This document shows positions 8,715 through 14,537 of a stretch of 32,160 bases of DNA, in pieces. The notes under the pieces are model-generated. The model made no database searches, was not told the DNA's origin, and saw only the letters and a program-made list of their open reading frames with translations. The stretch covers positions 1-32,160 of IMG/VR virus record IMGVR_UViG_3300046004_002881. One strand, 5' to 3'. This DNA comes from a virus. Position 1 is the stretch's first letter, and every line of letters starts with the position of its first letter. The position numbers and the translations under genes were made by a program.

Positions 8715-10253
8715 ATGAGCCAGTCTAGTTTAAATATAGCCAATATTACCCGCAGCCTATTTAGAGCTGCCGTTAATAACGCACTGCAGTCATCAGCGAC
8801 TGGCAATAGTGGGCCAAGCGCACCACTAGAAACTTATCCGTTTATGATCTGGAACGACACCAGCGCTAACCAGAAAAAACAGCGTAATGCAGCAGACAAT
8901 GCTTGGATTTATAAAGGCGAGCTGGGGCAAGATACCGACGGACTCCTTGCCAAATCAGGCGGTAGCATGACTGGACCAGTAAATGCCAAGCGCACTACGA
9001 TATCTACTACAGCAACAACTACGGCTATCTGGGATATTGCCAATGGCAATGTACAGGACTGGACAGGAGTAGTGACGATCACTGCATTTCCTGATGCACC
9101 GCAGCCTGGCGCTACCCGTACTTGCTACCCAGAGGCCGGGCTTATCATAACCAATAACGCCAGTATTTCTATGCAAGGCAATGCTAGCTATACGGTTTTG
9201 GCCGGTGATCAGCTAACGATTGAAGCTTTAACTACCAGCACGTTTAAAGTTTGGGTGAATAAAAAAGATGGCTCATCTATTGCCAGCTCTTTGGCCGGCC
9301 TATTTTACAAAACAAACTCTGCTGCCCCGGCGTTTATAAAAATTTCAGCAGGTGCGATATCGATTAAAGGTGGAACTAAGGTTGATGCAGCAGGGCTGCA
9401 GCTAACCTTTGCAGTCGATACCGCCATCACCATGCCCACCCTAACCGCTGGCACCGATTACGCAATCTATGCCTGCACCGATGGCACCATACGTGCCGAT
9501 GCCAGCTTCACCTTTCCTACTGGCTACACTGCACTAAACAGCCGCAAGATCGGCGGCTTTCACTACGCCCCGGGTAGTAACGCAGCAGCCCGTGCCGGCG
9601 GCGACACTACGCCAGCCATTAACGAATATTCAATTTGGGATTTGAAGTTCAAGCCAGCCAGCCCTGATCCACGCGGTCAGATGCTCGTTTCAGGTGGATT
9701 CTGGGCAGATATTTACCCACTGGGCGTGGATCACATCATCAATGGCACATCGAAGTTTAACGTCACCATTGCCGACGGTTCTAGCCCACCAAAAGTACCT
9801 ACTCAATTTGGCGGTAATGGCACAGCTACCTACACCACCCTGACTTGGTGGGAATCAGCCGAAGTGCTGGCAGCTTATGGTAAACGCCTGCCGACCTATG
9901 CTGAATTTGCAGCGCTGGCTTTCGGCACAACCGAAGCCACATCAGGCGGCACTGACCCCGTGTCAACGATTCTGCGTGCAGCCTTTACTTCAAAATGGGG
10001 CGCCATACTCGCTACCGGCAATATGTGGTTTTGGGGTGCGAATTTTGGCGGCGGCGCAGCCGGTGCTGGATGGACTGCAAACACTACCGGTCGTGGTAGT
10101 ACCTACCAAATGGAAAACGCCGCAATTTTTGGGGGCAACTGGGATGCTACGTCGAGCTCCGGTTCGCGCGCCTCGGTCTGGCTCAACTCGCCCGCGGTCT
10201 CGAACACCATCATCGGGGCTCGCGGCGTCTGTGACCACGTGGTTCTTGAGTAA
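8715..10253 (+). CDS. DGR target: tail fibre/adhesin with C-type-lectin-like variable C-terminus
   Basis: This 512-residue protein starts like a phage tail fibre. It carries a glycine/alanine-rich middle and ends in a domain resembling formylglycine-generating-enzyme/C-type-lectin folds, the usual scaffold of DGR variable proteins. Clues are GKRLPTYAEFAALAFG, GNMWFWGANF and the terminal IGARGVCDHVVLE. The last 45 residues are the variable region, encoded by 10115-10234. Residues differing from the template translation are 478, 481, 488, 490, 494, 495, 498 and 499 (here A, S, V, L, A, V, T, I). The frame between them is conserved for folding (GGNW, GSRAS, IGARGVC). It is probably displayed at the tail tip and decides receptor choice. 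A GAGAG stretch lies just before the ATG. Confidence 0.92.
   Translation: MSQSSLNIANITRSLFRAAVNNALQSSATGNSGPSAPLETYPFMIWNDTSANQKKQRNAADNAWIYKGELGQDTDGLLAKSGGSMTGPVNAKRTTISTTATTTAIWDIANGNVQDWTGVVTITAFPDAPQPGATRTCYPEAGLIITNNASISMQGNASYTVLAGDQLTIEALTTSTFKVWVNKKDGSSIASSLAGLFYKTNSAAPAFIKISAGAISIKGGTKVDAAGLQLTFAVDTAITMPTLTAGTDYAIYACTDGTIRADASFTFPTGYTALNSRKIGGFHYAPGSNAAARAGGDTTPAINEYSIWDLKFKPASPDPRGQMLVSGGFWADIYPLGVDHIINGTSKFNVTIADGSSPPKVPTQFGGNGTATYTTLTWWESAEVLAAYGKRLPTYAEFAALAFGTTEATSGGTDPVSTILRAAFTSKWGAILATGNMWFWGANFGGGAAGAGWTANTTGRGSTYQMENAAIFGGNWDATSSSGSRASVWLNSPAVSNTIIGARGVCDHVVLE
10115..10234 (+). repeat. DGR variable repeat (VR)
   Basis: This 120-bp repeat aligns without gaps to TR at a constant offset of 544 bases. 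Substitutions occur at 10147, 10148, 10156, 10176, 10177, 10182, 10183, 10194, 10197, 10198, 10207 and 10210. Each is an adenine in TR (3 to C, 5 to T, 4 to G). The 24 bases at its 3' end (10211-10234, GC-rich) are identical to TR. They are the expected initiation-of-mutagenic-homing region where cDNA synthesis starts. Confidence 0.97.
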
Positions 10254-10268
10254 GCAGCGGCAGCTGCT
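10253..10268 (+). promoter_or_regulatory. Post-VR hairpin/cruciform with GGCA tetraloop
   Basis: AGCAGC (10253-10258), GGCA (10259-10262) and GCTGCT (10263-10268) form a 6-bp perfect stem with a four-base loop, 18 bases past the VR end and at the target stop codon. Phage DGRs of the Bordetella BPP-1 type need a short hairpin or cruciform with a GRNA tetraloop downstream of VR for efficient target recognition, and GGCA fits GRNA. A second palindrome, ACCACGTGGT (10234-10243), lies between VR and this hairpin. Confidence 0.7.
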
Positions 10269-10277
10269 GGAATCATT

Positions 10278-10649
10278 ATGACACCTGAACTAGACACTAA
10301 TCAAAACTACGAGCCGATGGCCGTCGTCGAGAAATATGAAACCGTGATCAAGTATCTATACCCGATTGCGGAGAATTTACCGCGTAAGCACGGGGTAGCA
10401 CGCGATATGTTTTTGACGTGCTTGCTAGGGCAGGTGCAACTTTTTGTAGAGGCGGGTAAATCCAATCAGGTTTCGCGCCTTTACATCGCAGATGCTGGGT
10501 TATCACATCTGCGGTTTTGGCTACGGTTTTTGTGCGGCGACCAAGTCCGCGGCATTACGCCCCATCAGGTGCAAACAGCGCAAGTGCTGATTGCTGAGGT
10601 TGGGAAAATGCTCGGTGCTTGGATCATCAAGCAAAAGCGTAGGGGGTAG
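10278..10649 (+). CDS. avd: DGR accessory variability determinant Avd
   Basis: This 123-residue, mainly alpha-helical and basic protein has the size of Bordetella phage bAvd. It sits exactly between the target gene and TR. Known Avd proteins form a barrel-like pentamer that binds the RT and the template RNA and is required for retrohoming. Sequence cues are VVEKYETVIKYLYPIAENLPRKHGVA, a four-helix pattern and a lysine/arginine-rich end (IIKQKRRG). It starts 24 bases after the target stop, with the post-VR hairpin in the gap. Its stop lies 9 bases before TR. Confidence 0.9.
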   Translation: MTPELDTNQNYEPMAVVEKYETVIKYLYPIAENLPRKHGVARDMFLTCLLGQVQLFVEAGKSNQVSRLYIADAGLSHLRFWLRFLCGDQVRGITPHQVQTAQVLIAEVGKMLGAWIIKQKRRG

Positions 10650-10658
10650 CATGGGTAT

Positions 10659-10778
10659 AAACGCCGCAATTTTTGGGGGCAACTGGGATGAAACGTCGAA
10701 CTCCGGTTCGCGCGCCTCGAACTGGAACAACTCGCCCACGAACTCGAACAACAACATCGGGGCTCGCGGCGTCTGTGA
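10659..10778 (+). repeat. DGR template repeat (TR)
   Basis: This is the 120-bp invariant donor copy of VR. It contains 30 adenines, mostly in AAC codons placed where the target protein is variable. The 90 non-adenine positions are all identical in VR. AAC codons mutated at the first two bases can give many amino acids but no stop, the known logic of DGR templates. The translated TR reads N at the variable sites (for example SPTNSNNNIGARGVC). TR is much richer in G+C than the prophage around it. Confidence 0.97.
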
Positions 10779-10956
10779 GGACATAAGCAATACTTTATCG
10801 CTCTGCTGCGGTTACGGCACAGCAGGCCGACCTTATCTTGTGTGGTCAGCCATTCTATCCTGCTTCGGCAAATACCTTTGGGGGTTCAGAAAAACGGCGA
10901 GTAGCCAGCTTAAAACCTGCGTGAAAGTCGTGTCTGGCTTATTAATTGGAGCCTTA
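10659..10956 (+). ncRNA. DGR template RNA region (TR plus 3' spacer)
   Basis: In characterised DGRs the functional RNA covers TR and the spacer running into the RT gene, which folds and recruits RT and Avd. Here the spacer is 10779-10956 (178 bases). It contains a possible stem, CTGCTG (10803-10808) with CAGCAG (10820-10825), loop 11. The true RNA ends cannot be read from sequence. Confidence 0.55.
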
Positions 10957-11943
10957 ATGGGTAAAAAGTACAAACATTTAATTGAACAAATCGCAGATAT
11001 AGACAATCTGCGCTCAGCCTTTGCTAAAACGTCATCCGGCAAACGCATGACTTGGGGCTACCTAGAATTTAAAGAATATGCAGAGCTAAATTTATTAAAC
11101 CTGCGCGCCGATATTTTAAGCGGTAGCTGGGTGCAAGGGGCGTTTAGAGAGTTTATTGTCTACGAGCCTAAGCAACGCACGATCAGCGCCTTGCAGTTTA
11201 AAGACCGCGTGGCACAGCATGCCCTGGTGAATATCATCGGACCTATATTTGATAGAACATTATTGCCAGGCACGCATGCATGCCGCTTGGGCATGGGCAC
11301 ACATACCGGCGTAAAGCATGTGCAGTCTGCACTGCGGCGCACCGGCCACACCCACTTTTTAAAGACTGACTATAGCAAGTTCTTCTATAGCGTTGATCGG
11401 CGCGTACTCCACGGCCTGATCCGAAAGAAGATTAGCTGCCAGCGCACGCTGAGATTGATCGAGGCCATGCTGCCGGCCACCGGCGTTGGCATCCCCATCG
11501 GCAGTTTAAGCAGTCAGCTTTTCGCCAATGTTTACGGCGGCGTGATTGATCGGTTTATTCACTTTGAACTAGGCGCACGCGAGTGGACCCGCTACATGGA
11601 TGACATCGTCATTCTATCGAGCAATCCCTATGAACTGCGTCAATGGTTTGAAGAGATCAAAGCCGTCAGCAAAAAAGAGCTTGGCCTCGGCATCAGTCAC
11701 TGGCAAGTATCACCGGTGACACACGGCATCAACTTCTTAGGCTACCGCATCTGGCCGCGGCATAAGTTGCTGCGCAAAGCTTCAGTCACCAGCGCTAAAC
11801 GAAAAATAGCGCGTTACACCAAATACAAAGAAACCGACGCACTCAAAAAATTTATCGCCTCATGGCGTGGGCATGCCGCCCATGCTGACACCTGCAATCT
11901 ATTTAACCACCTGAAAGAAACCTATGACATTAACCTCCATTAA
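10957..11943 (+). CDS. DGR reverse transcriptase
   Basis: From the ATG at 10957, which has GGAG at 10948-10951 five bases before it, the protein is 328 residues. This is the usual size of DGR RTs. Motifs are KTDYSKFF with catalytic Asp138, the DGR-specific IPIGSLSSQ (179-187) where group II intron RTs have QGxxxSP, YMDD (213-216, Asp215/Asp216) and NFLGYRI (259-265). It has no maturase or endonuclease domain. The enzyme copies TR RNA into cDNA with adenine-specific errors. The frame is open further upstream, through TR to 10591, but the longer readings have no domain support. The last 20 bases overlap the next gene. Confidence 0.95.
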   Translation: MGKKYKHLIEQIADIDNLRSAFAKTSSGKRMTWGYLEFKEYAELNLLNLRADILSGSWVQGAFREFIVYEPKQRTISALQFKDRVAQHALVNIIGPIFDRTLLPGTHACRLGMGTHTGVKHVQSALRRTGHTHFLKTDYSKFFYSVDRRVLHGLIRKKISCQRTLRLIEAMLPATGVGIPIGSLSSQLFANVYGGVIDRFIHFELGAREWTRYMDDIVILSSNPYELRQWFEEIKAVSKKELGLGISHWQVSPVTHGINFLGYRIWPRHKLLRKASVTSAKRKIARYTKYKETDALKKFIASWRGHAAHADTCNLFNHLKETYDINLH

Positions 11944-12391
11944 TACCCGCGCAGACCTTGATGCTTTACTAGGTACACCCCAGCATGCCGTCGCTATGAC
12001 GATGTTAGGCGGCACCTTATGGCGACTTGAAAAAGATGATGCTGCAAAATCATGGACTGCGGTTTTAGACGAAACAACTATCGAACGCTTTGGCTTAACT
12101 ATTGCCGACTTTACCGACGTGCAATCACCGGAGCTGCCGGAGTACGTGGCACCGGAGCTGCCCCCGATGAAGTCATTATCAGCCTGGCAAGTACGAAAAG
12201 TGCTCACCGACGCTGGCCTGCGTGATGAAATTGAAGCTGCAGTTGCGCTAGCTGACCAAAACACGCGCGATGCCTGGGCTTATGCCGGTGAGTTTAGACG
12301 CGATAGCCGGGTACTTAATGCCATGGCAGCATCGCTTGGCATGACTGATGCGCAGCTTGACGAGCTTTTTGAACTGGGGGTAACGCTGTGA
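11924..12391 (+). CDS. Phage protein of unknown function after the DGR
   Basis: I do not recognise this 155-residue protein. The N-terminal half is mixed (GGTLWRLEKDDAAKSW). A proline-rich linker (SPELPEYVAPELPPMKSL) follows, then a helical C-terminus (LSAWQVRKVLTDAGLRDEIEAAVALADQNTRDAWAYAGEF). Similar C-termini occur in small proteins encoded after phage fibre genes. The gene starts inside the RT gene (20-base overlap) and ends in GTGA, overlapping the next start. Its position suggests a structural or fibre-assembly role, which is inference. Confidence 0.75.
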   Translation: MTLTSINTRADLDALLGTPQHAVAMTMLGGTLWRLEKDDAAKSWTAVLDETTIERFGLTIADFTDVQSPELPEYVAPELPPMKSLSAWQVRKVLTDAGLRDEIEAAVALADQNTRDAWAYAGEFRRDSRVLNAMAASLGMTDAQLDELFELGVTL

Positions 12392-12762
12392 GCGACCCAA
12401 TCACACACACGATTAATGCCAGCCCTTGGATTGTGGCCAGCTTAACTGCCTCTGCTAGTTTTTTATTTGATCTACCATTAGGCGTAGTAATCACCGCGGC
12501 AGGCGGGGCATATTGGGCCGTTTATCGAGATCAATCACTAAGCATTGTTAAGTCGATATTCTTGATTATTGCAGGCATGGCTATCGCCTCAATAATGGTC
12601 GATGGGGCAAGCTGGTTATTTTCAGCAATTTTAGGCTTAACCAATATCCCCCAGCGCCCACTGGCATTTATCCTAGGATTCGCTGTTATTGATAAAGCCT
12701 TCCGCGACAAAATAATTGATTACGTTAAATCTAGGCTCGATGGCCTGGAGGTAAAAAGATGA
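12388..12762 (+). CDS. Small membrane protein, holin candidate
   Basis: The 124-residue product begins at a GTG overlapping the previous stop (GTGA). It has about three hydrophobic stretches (about 15-42, 52-80, 85-101) and a charged C-terminal tail (DKIIDYVKSRLDGLEVKR). Size, membrane character and position two genes before the endolysin suit a holin, which forms holes in the inner membrane to time lysis. No specific family is recognised. A GGAGG at 12749-12752 region inside its 3' end probably serves the next gene. Confidence 0.65.
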   Translation: MSDPITHTINASPWIVASLTASASFLFDLPLGVVITAAGGAYWAVYRDQSLSIVKSIFLIIAGMAIASIMVDGASWLFSAILGLTNIPQRPLAFILGFAVIDKAFRDKIIDYVKSRLDGLEVKR

Positions 12763-13082
12763 TTTCATTTATTTGTATTCTCGTTGGAATATTCATCGTT
12801 CTCGATGCACTTTACCTTGCGGCTAATGCAGATAAAGAGCATCGGCTTTGCACACTCTCAAAATATGCGGGCGCAATGATGGCAGGTTTATATCTGATTT
12901 TAGATACTGGCGACGATGTACGGCTGCTACTTGGCTTAACCGTCGCATTATTCATGTGGCCTGACACCTATTACCGCATTCTTGATTACCTGCAACATCA
13001 TCAACCAAAGTGGTACCTGATATTTTTAATGCACTTCAATATTAAGCCTAGGCGAAAGACAGATTATGAAACGCACCATTAA
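12759..13082 (+). CDS. Small membrane protein, possible second holin/antiholin
   Basis: This 107-residue protein has a hydrophobic N-terminus (ISFICILVGIFIVLDALYLAAN) and two further hydrophobic stretches (about 38-48 and 56-67). A charged, histidine-containing tail follows (PRRKTDYETHH). It overlaps both neighbours: ATGA at its start, and a 17-base overlap with the endolysin at its end. Placed between a holin candidate and the endolysin, it may be a second holin or an antiholin. The role is inferred from position only. Confidence 0.6.
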   Translation: MISFICILVGIFIVLDALYLAANADKEHRLCTLSKYAGAMMAGLYLILDTGDDVRLLLGLTVALFMWPDTYYRILDYLQHHQPKWYLIFLMHFNIKPRRKTDYETHH

Positions 13083-13608
13083 CGCCATCGTAATTCACTG
13101 TGCCGCCACGCCAAATGGCAAGGCCTTTTATGCAAAAGATTTAGATGCTATGCACAAACAGCGCGGATTTATGCGTAATAGCCAAGCGCTTAGAAACTTT
13201 AATCCAACCTTAACCAGTATCGGCTATCACTTCATTATTGATATTGATGGCACGATTGAAACTGGCCGTGGGATAGAAGAGATTGGTGCGCACGTGCAAG
13301 GCAGCAATGCTAAATCAATCGGTATTTGTATGGTTGGCACCGATCAGTTTAGTCAGGCGCAATGGGAGTCACTAAGAGCCTGCTTAATCAATACGGCCAG
13401 CAAAATACTTAGCCGCACGATCATGACGGCTGACTCGATGATTAAATCGCTTCAAGATGCGGGCATCAGCATTAAAGGCCATCGTGACTATTCACCTGAT
13501 TTAAATGGCAATGGCATTATTGAGCGTAATGAATGGATTAAAACTTGTCCGGGCTTTGATGTAGTTGGATGGATTAAGGGCGGTATGATGCCGGTTCAAT
13601 ATGCTTAG
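13066..13608 (+). CDS. Endolysin, N-acetylmuramoyl-L-alanine amidase (Amidase_2)
   Basis: This 180-residue zinc amidase resembles T7 lysozyme and cuts the amide bond between N-acetylmuramic acid and L-alanine in peptidoglycan. Visible motifs are IVIHCAATP with zinc ligand His11, IGYHFIIDIDGTIETGR, IGAHVQGSNAKSIGICMVG, KGHRDYSPD with the second zinc His, and KTCPGFDV with the zinc Cys and the adjacent Lys. It has no signal peptide, so export should depend on the holin. The segment LNGNGIIERNEW between the last ligands resembles an insertion common in phage enzymes of this type. The 3' end overlaps the Rz-like gene. Confidence 0.93.
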   Translation: MKRTINAIVIHCAATPNGKAFYAKDLDAMHKQRGFMRNSQALRNFNPTLTSIGYHFIIDIDGTIETGRGIEEIGAHVQGSNAKSIGICMVGTDQFSQAQWESLRACLINTASKILSRTIMTADSMIKSLQDAGISIKGHRDYSPDLNGNGIIERNEWIKTCPGFDVVGWIKGGMMPVQYA

Positions 13609-14194
13609 CGCGGCTTGGCTAGCTTTAAAATTTGGCTTAGGCAGCATTGCTAAATTTTGCTCGGCTCACTGGCGCATTATTTTACCATTGGCGATACTTG
13701 GCTATTGCTTACATCTTTATTTTGTACAGGTGAATAGGGCTGATGCTGAAAAGGTACGTGCAGATAATTCCATTGCTGCGCTGCAGGCTTTTAAAACTGC
13801 CATTACTGCTGAAGCTATTAAACGACAATCTGAACTACTATCTAAAAAGTTACTGGCGCAAAAGAATGACGCAATTGCAGACGCTATAGCTAAAGCAGAT
13901 TTGGCGCGGCTTAATCTAAACCGTATCAGGGAAATGCAAAACTTAAAGGATCAATATGAAGCGAGCAATAATAGCACTAAGCTTAATTTTACTGAGCGCT
14001 TGCGCCTCGACGCCGAGCGTTATCGTCTTGGATTGTCCGAAAGCCTCAGCAATACCAGCGGACCTACCGAAAGTGAACGAGAGTGTAACGCAGCCTATAT
14101 TACGCTTGAAGCCGGCTGCCAAATAACAACGGTAGATTTTAATAGGTGCCGCGCCTGGGCTGATAATGTTTGCTTGACGGTTGGGTGTGAGTAA
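13601..14194 (+). CDS. Rz-like inner-membrane spanin subunit
   Basis: The 197-residue product has one N-terminal membrane segment (about 25-43) followed by a long, alanine/lysine-rich helix likely to be a periplasmic coiled coil (about 45-135). This is the layout of Rz. With Rz1 it joins inner and outer membranes and fuses them in the last step of lysis. An out-of-frame lipoprotein gene is embedded within its 3' third (next entry), the classical Rz/Rz1 arrangement. The C-terminus is unusually long, with several cysteines (CNAAYITLEAGCQI, CRAWADNVC). The stop lies within a perfect palindrome. Confidence 0.82.
   Translation: MLSAAWLALKFGLGSIAKFCSAHWRIILPLAILGYCLHLYFVQVNRADAEKVRADNSIAALQAFKTAITAEAIKRQSELLSKKLLAQKNDAIADAIAKADLARLNLNRIREMQNLKDQYEASNNSTKLNFTERLRLDAERYRLGLSESLSNTSGPTESERECNAAYITLEAGCQITTVDFNRCRAWADNVCLTVGCE
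13956..14126 (+). CDS. Rz1-like outer-membrane spanin lipoprotein, embedded in Rz
   Basis: Inside the Rz-like gene, in another frame, an ATG with AAGGA five bases upstream opens a 56-residue reading. It begins MKRAIIALSLILLSACAS. This is a lipoprotein signal with lipobox LSAC and Cys16 as the lipidation site. The mature part is short and contains several prolines (PKASAIPADLPKV, QPILRLKP), as in Rz1. Nested Rz1 genes are known from lambda and many other phages. The product would sit in the outer membrane and bind the Rz coiled coil. Too short for usual ORF cutoffs, it is easily missed. Confidence 0.85.
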   Translation: MKRAIIALSLILLSACASTPSVIVLDCPKASAIPADLPKVNESVTQPILRLKPAAK

Positions 14195-14232
14195 ATATCA
14201 TATTGGTGACGTCACCAATATGATATTTACTC
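14189..14232. repeat. Perfect 44-bp palindrome at the prophage right end
   Basis: Two 22-base arms meet without spacer between 14210 and 14211 (centre GGTGACGTCACC), with no mismatch. The Rz-like stop codon lies inside the left arm. Transcribed RNA could form a long hairpin that ends late transcription, but no T-run follows, so a simple intrinsic terminator is not well supported. A dimeric protein site or a junction scar are alternatives. Confidence 0.9.
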
Positions 14233-14242
14233 GATTCCGTGT

Positions 14243-14264
14243 TTAGGACAGCGGTTCGATTCCT
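14243..14264 (+). repeat. T-arm-like sequence, possible degenerate ssrA/att remnant
   Basis: The stretch ending GCGGTTCGATTCC resembles the T-stem/loop part of tmRNA or tRNA but then departs from it. TCGATTCC also occurs at 14231-14238 and again at 14342-14349. It may be a leftover of an earlier recombination at the same site. It is not a complete RNA gene. Confidence 0.35.
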
Positions 14265-14340
14265 GATTAAATTTAAAGTTAAATGACAGCAAATTGCCAG
14301 CATTTTACTGAAAGTCAATAGTGGCAATGTGTTCCGTTGG

Positions 14341-14363
14341 TTCGATTCCCCCCAGCTCCACCA
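14341..14363 (+). repeat. ssrA (tmRNA) 3' end, attachment-site junction
   Basis: The 23 bases from TTCGATT through CCAGCTCCACCA match the T-loop, T-stem 3' strand, acceptor strand and CCA end of bacterial tmRNA genes. The bases before TTCGATT do not form the T-stem or the rest of ssrA, so only the 3' tip is present. This is what site-specific integration into ssrA leaves at the far end of an element. Homology to a second copy at 20729-20758 extends past CCA (CCATTTAAGTGTTT). An acceptor of an unusual tRNA is possible but less likely. Confidence 0.7.
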
Positions 14364-14395
14364 TTTAAGTGTTTTAAGTAGTAGCATAAAGTATC

Positions 14396-14431
14396 AAAAG
14401 CCTAGTAAATTTAACCTTCTAGGCTTTTTTT
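14396..14431 (+). terminator. Rho-independent terminator after the ssrA 3' end
   Basis: AAAAGCCTAG (14396-14405) pairs with CTAGGCTTTT (14419-14428) across a 13-base loop, and the T-run continues to 14431. It lies 33 bases behind the ssrA-like end and ahead of the integrase, so it would insulate the integrase from prophage late transcription. Confidence 0.85.
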
Positions 14432-14464
14432 ACGTCTATTGTAGTTGCATGCCGTATCTTGACA

Positions 14465-14535
14465 TACCCCAATTAACTGGGGTAACTTAGTGGGGTAAGT
14501 TTAATTTAACGACATTTTGATGTTGGAGTTACCCC
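14465..14535. repeat. GGGGTAACTT-type repeats beside the left att (candidate integrase arm sites)
   Basis: Direct copies lie at 14479-14488 (GGGGTAACTT) and 14492-14501 (GGGGTAAGTT). Inverted copies lie at 14465-14471 (TACCCCA) and 14527-14535 (AGTTACCCC). A further exact inverted copy, AAGTTACCCC, is at 14644-14653 in the integrase gene, followed by GGGGTAAGT at 14659-14667. Matching direct repeats occur near the right att. A TTGACA at 14459-14464 could be the -35 of the integrase promoter, which the repeats would overlap. Confidence 0.6.
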
Positions 14536-14537
14536 AA

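Larger units (their letters stand above)
10115..11943 (+). mobile_element. Diversity-generating retroelement cassette (VR, hairpin, avd, TR, RT)
   Basis: All DGR parts are present in canonical order on one strand: VR at the 3' end of the target gene, a hairpin just past the target stop, avd, TR, a spacer of 178 bases and the reverse transcriptase. By established DGR mechanism, TR RNA is copied by RT with Avd, with errors at adenines, and the cDNA replaces VR (mutagenic retrohoming). The 12 adenine-only differences between TR and VR show directly that the process has run in this lineage. Confidence 0.96.
1..14363 (+). mobile_element. Prophage, right-hand part (tail, DGR and lysis modules)
   Basis: All genes from the window edge to the spanin lie on one strand, mostly with 1-20 base overlaps. 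They follow the lambda order: tail chaperone, tape measure, M, L, K, I, J, fibre, lysis. The left part (capsid, packaging, repressor, presumably its own integrase) is outside the window. The right boundary is placed at the ssrA-like 3' end at 14341-14363, which is an inference from its position just past the lysis genes. No frameshifts or broken tail genes are visible, so the late region looks functional. Confidence 0.85.

Noticed and set aside
9877-10281. 134-residue overlapping + strand reading at the target-gene 3' end
   Set aside because: Out-of-frame shadow of the fibre gene. The VR/TR substitution pattern follows the fibre reading frame.
10591-10956. RT gene starting at 10591 (450 residues)
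   Set aside because: The extra N-terminus begins inside avd, is made of TR and spacer sequence and has no RT-family similarity. The ATG at 10957 has GGAG and gives the normal 328-residue length.
14189-14232. Palindrome called as an intrinsic terminator
   Set aside because: The stem is perfect but no T-run follows in either direction, so it is listed as a repeat of unknown role.
14341-14363. Complete tRNA or tmRNA gene at the att site
   Set aside because: Only the 3' tip fits. No acceptor 5' strand, T-stem partner or tag-peptide reading frame is present upstream.
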